A DNA stretch of 60,683 nucleotides from an uncultured Anaerolineae bacterium. GTDB taxonomy: Bacteria > Chloroflexota > Anaerolineae > Anaerolineales > Villigracilaceae. The notes under the pieces were generated by a model that was not told the origin of the DNA, searched no databases, and worked only from the letters and a program-made list of their open reading frames with translations. Each line of letters opens with the position of its first letter. The stretch's first letter is position 1. Below are positions 43,350 through 52,152 of this stretch, piece by piece. The stretch covers positions 1-60,683 of the forward strand of contig CAKZJX010000033.1 in the NCBI GenBank assembly GCA_937120535.1. The letters run 5' to 3'. A program made the position numbers and the translations under genes.

Positions 43350-43997
43350 TCAATTTTTCGGGTGATCATCGTCATATATCTCCGTATGCGCTCGAACGAA
43401 TATATGCAAACCTCTCAAACGACGCCCCACAAACGCCATGACCGCCCCAGCCAGCATCCCGACCAGACCCCACATTCGCGCCTGCCGGCCCGTCCATCCC
43501 CACCACGATGTAGAGCGGATCACAACTGCTGGGGCGGCGATCACCTGCTGCCCCTCCTCCCCACCTGCAGCGTGAGAGGGCCGGCGTAGATACATCCACA
43601 GCCTTCCCCGCACCTCTTCAACAAAGTGCGGTTTCACCTCCCAATAAAACGACGCCCCTCGACCTTCTGCCAGCGTAGTGCTCACCGCCTCCGACGGGCG
43701 GACCTCGGTCAACGGCAGATCCAACCGAGCAGCGAGGACCATCGGCGTCGCCGCTTCCTTCTTTCCCTCAACGTGCAATTCCACGATCTGCGAATCCCCC
43801 GCTCGCATCGCCGGTTGAAACACGAAGCGAGCCGCAGACTGGATCGGCGCCTCCTCTGGCAAAGCCAACCCAACCACCTGGGTGTGTCTGGGCAACGGCC
43901 ATACCCCCCAACCAAACAACGCTACCGATAGCGCGGTCCCGATCCAAGCAGCTCCCTCGACAGCCCACACCACCAATCGTCTAGTCGTGTACACCGG
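43350..43997 (-). CDS. Membrane protein of unknown function downstream of the nucleoside transporter
   Basis: About 215 residues, family not recognised. An N-terminal membrane helix (about 8-28), an exported beta-rich region (about 35-170) and a second helix near 190-208, ending in a short basic tail. The central part (SQIVELHVEGKKEA, TLAEGRGASFYWEVKP) resembles small extracellular beta-sandwich domains. The GTG at 43997 overlaps the ATPase stop, so it is probably translated with the transporter; nearby GTG/TTG codons are also possible. It may be an accessory of the importer or an unrelated membrane protein. Confidence 0.6.
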   Translation of the reverse strand, partial: PVYTTRRLVVWAVEGAAWIGTALSVALFGWGVWPLPRHTQVVGLALPEEAPIQSAARFVFQPAMRAGDSQIVELHVEGKKEAATPMVLAARLDLPLTEVRPSEAVSTTLAEGRGASFYWEVKPHFVEEVRGRLWMYLRRPSHAAGGEEGQQVIAAPAVVIRSTSWWGWTGRQARMWGLVGMLAGAVMAFVGRRLRGLHIFVRAHTEIYDDDHPKN

Positions 43998-45552
43998 CCA
44001 TCCACAACCCGATCTGCTCTCGCCTGGCGCTCTGTGCATCCACCTCGGCCACGATCTGCCCACGATACATCACGGCGATCCGATCGGCAAGCGCCATGAT
44101 CTCATCCAGTTCGGCCGAGACCAGCAACACTGCTATCCCTTGATCGCGCATCGCCACGATCTCGCGGTGGATGTATTCGATCGAGCCGACATCCAAGCCG
44201 CGCGTCGGCTGGTTGGCGATCAACAGGCGGATCGGCCGGCTCAGCTCGCGCGCCACAACCACCTTCTGCTGATTGCCGCCCGAAAGCTTCGACGCGGCCA
44301 CATAGGCTGAGGGTGTGCGGATGTCGAAGTCCTGGATCAAGCGGCCGGCGTAGCTGTCAATTGCTTTGGGCTGCAGCACCGAGCGCACGCCAAACGGCGG
44401 CTGATAATAGGTGCACAACACCAAGTTGTCGGCAACAGCGTAAGGGAGCACTAGGCCGTGTCGCTGGCGATCCTCGGGGATGTGGGCCGTGCCGGCTTCG
44501 AGGATGGCCCGCGGCGAGAGATCCTCCAGCTCGCGTCCAGCGATCAAGATCCGTCCAGCATGGGGAAGGCGCAGACCGGTCAGGGCCTCCACCAGTTCGG
44601 TTTGCCCGTTCCCCTGTACCCCGGCAATCCCCAGGATCTCCCCGGCGCGGATCGAAAACGACACCCCGCGCACCGCCTCCAACCCACGCGCATCGCGGAT
44701 GCGCAACCCCTCGACGCGCAGCACCTCCTCGCCGGCTTGGGTTGGCTTCTTCTCCACCGTCAAGATCACATTCCGCCCGACCATCATCGAAGCTAGCTGC
44801 GCCTCATCGGTTGCCTGGGGTGTCACCGTCCCAACCACCCTGCCGGCCCGCATCACCGTGATCCGATCGGCAACCGCCATCACCTCCTTGAGCTTGTGAG
44901 TGATGAAGATGATCGAGACGCCGCGCTCCCGCAATTGATTCATAATGCGGAAGAGCTCTTCTGCTTCCTGGGGAGTGAGCACGGCGGTCGGTTCATCTAG
45001 GATGAGAATGTTTGCCTGGCGATAGAGAGCCTTGACGATCTCCACCCGCTGCTGAATGCCCACCGGCAGATCGCCAACCATCGCATCCGGATCGACATCC
45101 AATCCATATTGGTGCGATAGCTCGGCTATCTTCTTAGCCACTCCCTGTCGATCCAACACGTCCAGTTGGATAGTCTGCCACCAGCGTTGCCAGCCGGTCA
45201 CAGGCATCCCTCCCATCTCTCGGTGCAAGGTCTCCGCACCGAGCATGATATTTTCGGTCACCGTGAAGACCGGCACCAGCATGAAATGCTGATGCACCAT
45301 GCCGATACCCAGGCGGATCGAATCACGAGGGGAGTGCAGGGTGACCTGCCGGCCGTTCACCCATATCTCACCGGCATCCGGCCGATAGAGACCGTAGAGG
45401 ATGTTCATCAAAGTCGTCTTCCCGGCGCCGTTTTCACCTAGCAGAGCATGGATTTCCCCTTTGCACAGATCGAAATCCACCCGATCGTTGGCCAAAACCC
45501 CTGGGAAGCGTTTGGTGATGCCTTTCGCCTGGAGGACAATCTCATCGGTCAT
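43981..45552 (-). CDS. ABC transporter ATPase, nucleoside/simple sugar type (two ABC domains)
   Basis: A 523-residue tandem ABC ATPase. Domain 1: Walker A GENGAGKTT, signature LPVGIQQRVEIVKAL, Walker B ILILDEPTAVLTPQE. Domain 2: a GVQGNGQTE-type Walker A, LSGGNQQKVVVAREL, and the degenerate LIANQPTRGLD. This is the RbsA/MglA/YufO/NupO architecture. Together with the permeases and BMP lipoprotein it should power nucleoside uptake. GGAGAG ribosome site. Confidence 0.93.
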   Translation of the reverse strand: MTDEIVLQAKGITKRFPGVLANDRVDFDLCKGEIHALLGENGAGKTTLMNILYGLYRPDAGEIWVNGRQVTLHSPRDSIRLGIGMVHQHFMLVPVFTVTENIMLGAETLHREMGGMPVTGWQRWWQTIQLDVLDRQGVAKKIAELSHQYGLDVDPDAMVGDLPVGIQQRVEIVKALYRQANILILDEPTAVLTPQEAEELFRIMNQLRERGVSIIFITHKLKEVMAVADRITVMRAGRVVGTVTPQATDEAQLASMMVGRNVILTVEKKPTQAGEEVLRVEGLRIRDARGLEAVRGVSFSIRAGEILGIAGVQGNGQTELVEALTGLRLPHAGRILIAGRELEDLSPRAILEAGTAHIPEDRQRHGLVLPYAVADNLVLCTYYQPPFGVRSVLQPKAIDSYAGRLIQDFDIRTPSAYVAASKLSGGNQQKVVVARELSRPIRLLIANQPTRGLDVGSIEYIHREIVAMRDQGIAVLLVSAELDEIMALADRIAVMYRGQIVAEVDAQSARREQIGLWMAGVHD

Positions 45553-45563
45553 GCAACTCTCTC

Positions 45564-46634
45564 CTATTTCTCATATGGCTGTCCATCGGCGGCCGGCGGG
45601 ACGGTCTTGCCTACGATGCCGGTCAAAATGATCATGGTCAGGATATACGGCGCTAACCCCACCACATACGAGATCTGCAAAATGGCCAACTGAGGCGGGA
45701 TCACCTCGCGGAAGAACTGCATGTTGATCTGCAACGCCTGGGCTGCGCCGAAGATAAGGGCGGCCGCCCAAGCCCCAAAGGGCGTCCAATTGCCGAAGAT
45801 CATAGCCGCCAACGAGATGAACCCCCGGCCGTTGGTCATCAGCGGCTCAAACGAGGAGACCGACTCGAGGGTGAAATAGGCCCCTCCCAGGCCGGCCATC
45901 AAGCCCCCAATCACCACATTCATATAACGCACGCGCTCCACCGAAATCCCAACCGTATCCGCCGCTCGCGGATGCTCACCCACCGCCCGGGTGCGCAACC
46001 CCCAGCGGGTGTAGAACAGCACAAAATGCGTAACCATGACCAGCAGGATAGCGGCAAACGTGATCGGCTGTTGATCAAAAATGCGACCGACCACCGGAAA
46101 ATCAGCCAGGATCGGGATAGCGATACGCGGCAGCGTGCCGGGAGCGTGAGGCACATCTCCGCCAAAAATGCTGCCTTCCTCGAAGAACAATTGCCGATTG
46201 AGAAAGCCGGTGATCCCTACCGCCAGGATGTTGATCACCGTACCGCCGATGATCTGATCCACCTTAAAGGTGACCGAGAGCAGAGCATGCAGCAGGGCAA
46301 ACAGCCCGCCGGTCAGCACGGCAGCGACCACTCCGCCAATCAGGCTGGGTAGGGGGGCGAATTTATAGACGTGATTCAAGTAGATCGATGCTAGCCAGCC
46401 GAAAAACGCCGCAGCCAGCATCATGCCCTCGATGCCGATGTTGACCACGCCGGCCCGTTCGCAAAAAATGCCGGACAGGGCGCCCAATGTCAACGGCGTT
46501 GCCACGGCAATCGTGGTCGCCATCATGCTGGTCACGATCACGATCGGCGAGGTCTGCACCCGGCCGATAAGCACCATTACACTGAACAGAATAGCAATGA
46601 TCAGAGCGATGAAACCAAACCGGCGCCAGTCCAT
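45564..46634 (-). CDS. ABC transporter permease (BMP/nucleoside type), second
   Basis: A 356-residue permease of the BPD_transp_2 family, NupQ/YufQ-like. Typical features: TPLTLGALSGIFCERAGVVNIGIEGMML (split here as TPLTLGALSGIFCE and VVNIGIEGMML), a hallmark of this permease group, and the late EHPRAADTVGISV loop that contacts the ATPase. The start at 46634 follows GGGAGG and is one base after the previous stop. Several membrane helices throughout. Confidence 0.92.
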   Translation of the reverse strand: MDWRRFGFIALIIAILFSVMVLIGRVQTSPIVIVTSMMATTIAVATPLTLGALSGIFCERAGVVNIGIEGMMLAAAFFGWLASIYLNHVYKFAPLPSLIGGVVAAVLTGGLFALLHALLSVTFKVDQIIGGTVINILAVGITGFLNRQLFFEEGSIFGGDVPHAPGTLPRIAIPILADFPVVGRIFDQQPITFAAILLVMVTHFVLFYTRWGLRTRAVGEHPRAADTVGISVERVRYMNVVIGGLMAGLGGAYFTLESVSSFEPLMTNGRGFISLAAMIFGNWTPFGAWAAALIFGAAQALQINMQFFREVIPPQLAILQISYVVGLAPYILTMIILTGIVGKTVPPAADGQPYEK

Positions 46635-46635
46635 C

Positions 46636-47775
46636 CTAACCTCCCCATCCGCGCGTGAGCACCACCCGCTCCTCTGCAACCCGAATACGATACAGGTAAC
46701 GCACGATTCGGTCAGCAGCCACAAAGAGCAGAATCAAACCCTGGATGACCGAAATGATGTCGACTGGGATCTGGGTTAAGAATTGCATGCGCGTGGCGCC
46801 GTTTCTCATGGCGCCGAACAGGAGCGCCGCCAGCACCACGCCCAGGGGATGGGTCTTGCCCAACAGGGCGATGGCAATCGCGTCGAAACCGTATCCGATC
46901 GAAAATCCCAACTCATGCCGATAGTTCAAACCGGTGACCTCGATAGCGCCGGCCAGGCCGGCCAAGGCGCCCGAGAGGGCCATAGTTAACACCAAGATGC
47001 GCTTGACGCGAATGCCGGCGTAGCGCGCCGCCTCAATGTTTGTCCCCACGGTCCGGATCTCGAACCCGAGCGTTGTGCGCCACAACAACCACCACACCAA
47101 ACAGGCGATCAGAAAAGCCAGCGGAAAGCCCCAGTGAATGCGCAACGGTTCAACGATCGGAGGAATGCGCGCATTTTCATCAATCAACGGCGTGCGTGCG
47201 ATCACGTTGAGCGGGTCGGGATCCTTCATCGGGCCGTTGAGGAGATAACTCACCAGATTCAACGAGATGTAGTTCATCATGATGGTGTTGATCACCTCAT
47301 GCCCGCCAGTATACGCTTTGAGCGCTCCCGGAATAGCCGCCCATATCGCCCCGACCACGATCCCCGCTCCGATCGCCAACGGCAAATGAACGATCGGAGG
47401 CAGCGAGAGGCCCAACACCTCCGGCAGGGCATAACCCACCCAAGCGGCGGCCACGGCACCAAAGGCTAGCTGTCCCTCAGCGCCGATGTTAAACAGACCG
47501 CCGCGAAAGGTCAGAGAAACCGCCAGGCCGGCGAAAATGTAAGGCGTGGACCAAACCGCCGTCTCGCTCAGTGCTCGCGCGGACCCAAATGCCCCCTGGA
47601 ACAACCCGACATAGGCAGCGATCGGATTGCCCCCTGCCAGGGCGATCACCACGCCCCCAGTCAACATGGCTGTGAACACCGCCAACAAGGGGATTAGCAT
47701 AGCCCGAAGCGCAGCGCGCACCGCGGAGAGAACTGATCTCCAGAACATACCCCGAGATTCGTTATCGAGCTGCAT
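46636..47775 (-). CDS. ABC transporter permease (BMP/nucleoside type), first
   Basis: A 379-residue permease of the BPD_transp_2 family, NupP/YufP-like. FRGGLFNIGAEGQLAFGAV is the family hallmark, and GTNIEAARYAGIRVKR the cytoplasmic coupling loop. It partners with the following permease. The start (47775, or 47748) has no strong ribosome site. It lies 200 bases after the terminator of the BMP gene, so it is expressed less than the binding protein or from its own weak promoter. Confidence 0.9.
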   Translation of the reverse strand: MQLDNESRGMFWRSVLSAVRAALRAMLIPLLAVFTAMLTGGVVIALAGGNPIAAYVGLFQGAFGSARALSETAVWSTPYIFAGLAVSLTFRGGLFNIGAEGQLAFGAVAAAWVGYALPEVLGLSLPPIVHLPLAIGAGIVVGAIWAAIPGALKAYTGGHEVINTIMMNYISLNLVSYLLNGPMKDPDPLNVIARTPLIDENARIPPIVEPLRIHWGFPLAFLIACLVWWLLWRTTLGFEIRTVGTNIEAARYAGIRVKRILVLTMALSGALAGLAGAIEVTGLNYRHELGFSIGYGFDAIAIALLGKTHPLGVVLAALLFGAMRNGATRMQFLTQIPVDIISVIQGLILLFVAADRIVRYLYRIRVAEERVVLTRGWGG

Positions 47776-47975
47776 GAGAGTTCAACCCATGAAAGAGATG
47801 GTTTTCCATGGCACCGACAAGAAATGGCTTTCCTTGCAATGCAAGATTCTCGTTACTGGACTACCGAGCCATCCACAAGTCCATTCATTCTCTTCGGACA
47901 ACTTTTGGCAAGGTTTTGAGATTATATCATGCGCCAATGAGCGGCCGTTTTCGGTTTTGGCAGCCTCTGTCCATG

Positions 47976-48012
47976 AAACAAACATGGGGAAAGGAAGACA
48001 CCTTTCCCCATG
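47976..48012 (-). terminator. Strong terminator after the BMP lipoprotein gene
   Basis: A perfect 12-base-pair stem (CATGGGGAAAGG and its complement, 47983-47994 and 48001-48012) with a six-base loop, followed on the minus strand by TTTGTTTC. It allows more binding protein than permease, a common arrangement in ABC importers. Confidence 0.85.
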
Positions 48013-48032
48013 ATCACTGCTTAACGAACGGC

Positions 48033-49100
48033 CTACTCGGATGGCTTGGCAGGAAGCACGTTGGTCTGCAGGGTGCCATCCAGCAACATCCGATTGATCT
48101 CTTCCATCTTAGCCTTGACCTCTGCCGGCACTTCGTTTTCCAGCTCATGGAAGGGAGCGTAACCACACTTGCCCAGGTAGTTGCCGGCTGGGAAGGCGCC
48201 GACGCCGGCCTGGTCGTCCTTGGCAAACTTGATCAATTCAAAGGTGCCTGGGGTCAGCAACTTCATGGCGCTGGTAAGCAAGCGCGACGCAGCTTCAGGC
48301 AACGTATAGTACTGATCCGTATCCACGCCGATGGCGTAAATGCCGCGTTGAGCGGCTGCGATCACTGCACCGTTGCCGGTCTTGCCGCCGCCGCCGAAGA
48401 TCACGTCAACGCCCTTGTCCACCATCGAGTTTGCTGTCTGAGCGCCCCATTCCGGATCAGTGAAGGTCTTATCGAAACCAACATCGTTGTGATAGACGAT
48501 GAAGATCTCGACATTCGGATTGATATACAGGGCGCCGGCACGATAGCCTTCACCAAAGCGCCAGACAGGCGGCACGGCATCCGTGCCGAAGACGCCGCCG
48601 ATCTTGCCGGTCTTGGTCATCATGGCAGCCAACGCGCCCACCAAGAAGCCCGCCTGATCCTCGGGGAAGATCAAGCCAGCCAGATTGGGCAAATCGTTCG
48701 TTGGATCGTCATCCACAGCCCAGGCTTGGAACTGATCTACACCGATGAAATACACGTTCGGATACTTCTTGGCGGCGGCAATCGACGCTTCGCCCAACCC
48801 AAACCCGACCGTCACAATCACATCGTAGCCAGCATCGACGAAGGTAGCGATGTTCTTATCGTAGTCCTTAGCGTCGGTGGTCTCAATGTAATTCACGATC
48901 GCTCCAAGCTCTTTCTCGGCTTGCTTCACACCGTCCCAGGTGGACTGGTTGAAGGACTTATCATCGATCTTGCCCACATCCGTTACCAAACCGACGCAGA
49001 ACACCTCTGGCTTGGAACAATCCGGCGCCTGGGGGCCACAGGCTGACAGGATCAGCGCCATCGTCAACAAAACAGCAAGCAGAACTCGTGATATCTTCAT
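48033..49100 (-). CDS. BMP-family nucleoside-binding lipoprotein
   Basis: A 355-residue substrate-binding lipoprotein of the BMP/PnrA/YufN family. Signal peptide with lipobox LSAC and lipid-bearing Cys21. Binding-site segments: VGKIDDKSFNQSTWDGV, VGFGLGEASIAAAKKYP, VWRFGEGYRAGAL and IFGGGGKTGNGAVIAA, as in purine-nucleoside-binding members. Outer face of the membrane. GGAG ribosome site. The nearby methylthioadenosine genes on the other strand make a purine nucleoside a sensible ligand, but this is inference. Confidence 0.94.
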   Translation of the reverse strand: MKISRVLLAVLLTMALILSACGPQAPDCSKPEVFCVGLVTDVGKIDDKSFNQSTWDGVKQAEKELGAIVNYIETTDAKDYDKNIATFVDAGYDVIVTVGFGLGEASIAAAKKYPNVYFIGVDQFQAWAVDDDPTNDLPNLAGLIFPEDQAGFLVGALAAMMTKTGKIGGVFGTDAVPPVWRFGEGYRAGALYINPNVEIFIVYHNDVGFDKTFTDPEWGAQTANSMVDKGVDVIFGGGGKTGNGAVIAAAQRGIYAIGVDTDQYYTLPEAASRLLTSAMKLLTPGTFELIKFAKDDQAGVGAFPAGNYLGKCGYAPFHELENEVPAEVKAKMEEINRMLLDGTLQTNVLPAKPSE

Positions 49101-49172
49101 ATGTCAGTTCTCCTCAACAAAGGGTTAGGATGGAAAACGTACAGAGAAAAGGCCCTTCAAGACGATTTTTGC

Positions 49173-49188
49173 TAGGAAGCACTTCCTA
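49173..49188. promoter_or_regulatory. 16-bp palindrome in the BMP leader, candidate operator
   Basis: TAGGAAG-CA-CTTCCTA is a perfect 7-2-7 inverted repeat about 20-35 bases downstream of the expected transcription start. The position suits a repressor, possibly one sensing nucleosides. It could also form a small RNA hairpin. Confidence 0.5.
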
Positions 49189-49214
49189 CAAGAACAGATA
49201 AAGTCAGTGTGATA

Positions 49215-49242
49215 TCATAATACATATCAAGATTTTGACAAG
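49215..49242 (-). promoter_or_regulatory. Promoter of the BMP/nucleoside transporter genes
   Basis: On the minus strand TTGTCA (49242-49237), 16 bases, TATGAT (49220-49215), with an AT-rich surround. The leader is about 108 bases. Confidence 0.6.
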
Positions 49243-49340
49243 GTTAAGTGTTGTTCCAAAGTTAGTAAAAGTGTGGTTAAATTGGCTGTGAGGCAGTCCG
49301 AAAACCACCTCACAACCCATGAAGAAAGGGGCACACTGAG

Positions 49341-49460
49341 ATGCACCTAAACTTGATTTTACCAAAAGTTGAGCCGATTCAATATGAATTCCCAACACCG
49401 GGAGTGGCTAAATTATGGGTTGATAAACTGAAACACATGAGCGGGATAGTTCGGAAAACG
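49341..49460 (+). pseudogene. Possible N-terminal remnant of a transposase
   Basis: An ATG with weak ribosome signal opens MHLNLILPKVEPIQYEFPTP, similar from memory to the beginning of ISL3-like or unclassified transposases, where a zinc-binding cysteine pattern should follow. Here it does not; the frame runs into low-complexity sequence. It lies next to a MITE and short repeats, a place where mobile DNA has accumulated. Weak evidence. Confidence 0.25.
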
Positions 49461-49688
49461 CTGCTTGCGCCATGGACGGCAGTGGAAGCAGTACAGAAAA
49501 ATCTTCCAGGCTGCCTTCCAGGCTTCTGGACCACGCGAAAAACCGCGCGAGCGTCGCGCCAGGCGAGCGAGATTCATGGCCTCGCTCTGCGTCCTTCCCT
49601 TCGGGGTCGGCCTGTGCTTGGGATCCGGCCTCCACTCCGCCGTGCAACGCGAGTCGCATGGGAACGCAATACGTAGACCACAGAGCCT

Positions 49689-49714
49689 CTCCGTGTCTTT
49701 GTGTCTCCGTGTGA
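49689..49714. repeat. Short 8-bp-periodic intergenic repeat
   Basis: On the minus strand CACGGAGA-CACAAAGA-CACGGAGA, three units of an 8-base motif. Its translation gives the FHTETQRHGE string that recurs in spurious proteins of many bacteria, so the element is probably a widespread non-coding intergenic repeat. Confidence 0.45.
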
Positions 49715-49755
49715 AAAAATCCCCTTTTTATCCACTCCCCAAGCCCTACCTTAAT

Positions 49756-49919
49756 GGGCTTGTTCAATAAGTCTCTTTGGATGGTACGAACTGTCTCAAA
49801 AAGAGCTGCAAGAAGGCCGTTTGACCCTTCAATCGGCGGTTGATTCCTCGCTGATTTCCCTCCCATGCCTGCTCTACCGGGCTTTCCTTGCGCGTCAAGG
49901 GTGCTTATTGAACAAGGCC
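49756..49919 (+). mobile_element. 164-bp MITE with IS903-like ends (copy 1)
   Basis: Terminal inverted repeats GGGCTTGTTCAATAAG and GGCCTTGTTCAATAAG (15 of 16 bases match), closely resembling the IS903-group ends of IS5-family elements. It is flanked by a perfect 9-base direct repeat TACCTTAAT (49747-49755 and 49920-49928), the size that IS903-type transposition makes. No transposase inside. A second copy of the same length lies at 60216-60379 in opposite orientation. The right-hand repeat ends in the first base of the mtnA -35 box. Confidence 0.85.
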
Positions 49920-49927
49920 TACCTTAA

Positions 49928-49956
49928 TTGACGAACTTCTCTATCTTGTTTACAAT
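49928..49956 (+). promoter_or_regulatory. Promoter of mtnA
   Basis: TTGACG (49928-49933), 17 bases, TACAAT (49951-49956). The start near 49963 leaves a 38-base leader. It abuts the MITE, whose insertion duplicated the 9 bases ending at the first T of this -35 box. Confidence 0.72.
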
Positions 49957-50000
49957 TGAACAACCTTCCTTATCTTTATCTCTCCCTGAGAGGCTTCTCT

Positions 50001-51044
50001 ATGCAAACCGTTTTCTGGGAAGATCAACAACTCAAGATGATCGATCAACGCCGTCTGCCGGCCAGCCTAGAAGTGGCGACCTTCGACCGCTACGAAGAAG
50101 TCGCTCAAGCCATCCGCTCTATGGTGGTGCGCGGCGCGCCGGCCATCGGCGTTGCTGCTGCCTTCGGCTTGGCTCTCGCCGCTCGACAATCCACCGCCTC
50201 CTCCCCAGCAGAGTTGCTCCAGGACCTTCAGGCGGCAGCCAACCTGCTCAAAGCCGCACGGCCCACCGCAGTCAACCTGGCCTGGGCTGTAGATCGCATC
50301 CTGCGCAGCATAGACTCAACCGCCTCAAACGCGGATGCTATACGCCAATCCATTCTCGACGAAGCCCAGCGGATAGCCGACGAGGATATGGAAGTCAACC
50401 GACGCATGGCCCAGCACGGCGCAGCTCTGATTGAGGACGGCGATACCATCATCCATCACTGCAACACCGGCGCCCTGGCGGCCGTGGATTGGGGCACCGC
50501 CCTTGGGGTGATCCGCATGGCCCACGAGCAGGGCAAGCGCGTTCATGTCCTGGTGGATGAAACCCGCCCTCGTCTGCAGGGGGCCCGCCTGACCGCCTGG
50601 GAGCTAGAACAGTACGGCATCCCTTATGAGATCATCAGCGACAATATGGCGGGATATTTCCTGCGCAGCGGCAAAGTCCAAAAAGTGCTCTTCGGCGCTG
50701 ATCGGGTAGCCGCTAACGGCGACGTAGCCAACAAAATCGGGACCTACATGCTGGCCCTGGCCGCCTGGGACAATCACATCCCGGTCTACAGCGTTGTTCC
50801 CACTTCCACTATCGACCTTAGCCTTCAAGACGGCAGCCAAATCCCTATCGAGGAGCGCGACCCACAGGAGGTCCTTGGCATCCAATTCCAAGGTGAGCGC
50901 GTGGTGCCGGCCAACGCCCGGGCTCGCAACCCGGCCTTCGACGTCACCCCCCACCATCTGATCACAGCCATCGTGACCGAGAACGGTGTCGTCTATCCGC
51001 CTTTCCGCAGCAACTTACCCAAATACGTCCACCGCGCTGCATAA
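50001..51044 (+). CDS. mtnA: Methylthioribose-1-phosphate isomerase
   Basis: A 347-residue MtnA, which converts 5-methylthioribose-1-phosphate to the ribulose form in methionine salvage. The substrate loop is [10 protein letters not shown], the catalytic Cys154 is in HHCNTGALA, and the catalytic Asp lies in [19 protein letters not shown]. The start at 50001 has GAGAGG upstream; an in-frame ATG at 49956 overlaps the -10 box. It is followed by mtnP, its metabolic predecessor. Cytosolic. Confidence 0.95.
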   Translation: MQTVFWEDQQLKMIDQRRLPASLEVATFDRYEEVAQAIRSMVVRGAPAIGVAAAFGLALAARQSTASSPAELLQDLQAAANLLKAARPTAVNLAWAVDRILRSIDSTASNADAIRQSILDEAQRIADEDMEVNRRMAQHGAALIEDGDTIIHHCNTGALAAVDWGTALGVIRMAHEQGKRVHVLVDETRPRLQGARLTAWELEQYGIPYEIISDNMAGYFLRSGKVQKVLFGADRVAANGDVANKIGTYMLALAAWDNHIPVYSVVPTSTIDLSLQDGSQIPIEERDPQEVLGIQFQGERVVPANARARNPAFDVTPHHLITAIVTENGVVYPPFRSNLPKYVHRAA

Positions 51045-51185
51045 GATATACTAGTCCCAGACGCAACAATGCCGGCCCAGTCATGACCCCGCCTATCCGC
51101 TCGATCAGACCCGTCGGAGAACCGAAAGGCTAACGCCCTACCGGTTGAAAATCTCCCTTCACTCATTCAGCCCAGGAGAATCCCC

Positions 51186-52055
51186 ATGCAAGAAACCGTT
51201 TCAATCGCTATCATCGGCGGCTCCGGCTTGTACCACATGGAACATCTGGAAAACATCCGGGAGTACGACCTGGACACGCCCTTCGGAAAACCCAGCGCGC
51301 CGATCGTGGCCGGCACTCTGGAAGGCATGCGCGTCGCCTTCTTAGCGCGTCACGGCATCGGCCACACTCTGACCCCCAGCGAAGTGCCCTATCGGGCCAA
51401 CATCTACGCCCTGAAATCTCTCGGCGTGGAGCGGATCATCAGCGTGAGCGCCTGCGGTTCTCTGCGCGAGGAATACGCTCCGGGACACATTGTGATCCCC
51501 GATCAAATCTTTGATAACACGCGCAGCCGCATCCGTTCCTTCTTCGGCGACGGCCTGGTCGCTCACATCAGCACAGCAGACCCCTACTGCTCAGATCTCT
51601 CTGACCAACTCGAACAAGCCGTCCGCGCCGCCGGTGCCACCGTCCACCGCGGCGGCACCTTCGTAATTATTGAAGGGCCGCGCTTCTCGACCAAGGCCGA
51701 ATCGCACCTGTACCGCTCGTGGGGCATGTCCATCATCGGCATGACCGCTGCCCCAGAAGCCTTCTTGGCCCGCGAAGCCGAAATCTGCTACGCCACTATG
51801 GCCCACGTCACCGACTACGATGTCTGGCATGTCAGCGAAGCACCGGTCACCGTAGAGATGGTGATTCGCATCCTGAATCAGAACACTCGCATCGCCCAGG
51901 ATGCCATTCGTCACCTAGTGCGCCACCTCAAGGCGGAGCGCTCTTGCGAATGTGATCATGCCTTGGCTAACGCCCTGATCACCCAGCGCGAGCGCATTCC
52001 CCTCTCCACCTTGCGAACCTTGCGACCTTTGATCCAAAAATACCTCCCATCCTAA
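51186..52055 (+). CDS. mtnP: S-methyl-5'-thioadenosine phosphorylase
   Basis: A 289-residue purine nucleoside phosphorylase of the MTAP group, releasing adenine and methylthioribose-1-phosphate, the substrate of MtnA. Motifs: GGSGLY at the start, the phosphate loop RHGIGHTLTPSEVPYRANI, EGPRFSTKAES and the base-binding MTDYD-like HVTDYDVW. AGGAGA ribosome site. It lies 141 bases after mtnA. The MTAP or related inosine specificity cannot be settled by eye, but mtnA next door favours methylthioadenosine. Confidence 0.93.
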   Translation: MQETVSIAIIGGSGLYHMEHLENIREYDLDTPFGKPSAPIVAGTLEGMRVAFLARHGIGHTLTPSEVPYRANIYALKSLGVERIISVSACGSLREEYAPGHIVIPDQIFDNTRSRIRSFFGDGLVAHISTADPYCSDLSDQLEQAVRAAGATVHRGGTFVIIEGPRFSTKAESHLYRSWGMSIIGMTAAPEAFLAREAEICYATMAHVTDYDVWHVSEAPVTVEMVIRILNQNTRIAQDAIRHLVRHLKAERSCECDHALANALITQRERIPLSTLRTLRPLIQKYLPS

Positions 52056-52152
52056 TCCAAAAGCTGCCTGCTCGTCGTTCCTTAGCTCATTATGTTCGAC
52101 CGCGATCCGAAGGTTATCTGATGTCTCCTGGCTCGAGGAGGGGCCCCACTTC

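Noticed and set aside
47808-49046. Plus-strand open frame of 412 codons
   Set aside because: Lies wholly antisense to the well-supported BMP lipoprotein gene; a shadow of its codon pattern.
49408-49866. Minus-strand open frame of 152 codons
   Set aside because: It is built from MITE sequence, the 8-base periodic repeat and low-complexity DNA, contains the TETQRHGE string and has no ribosome site or family.
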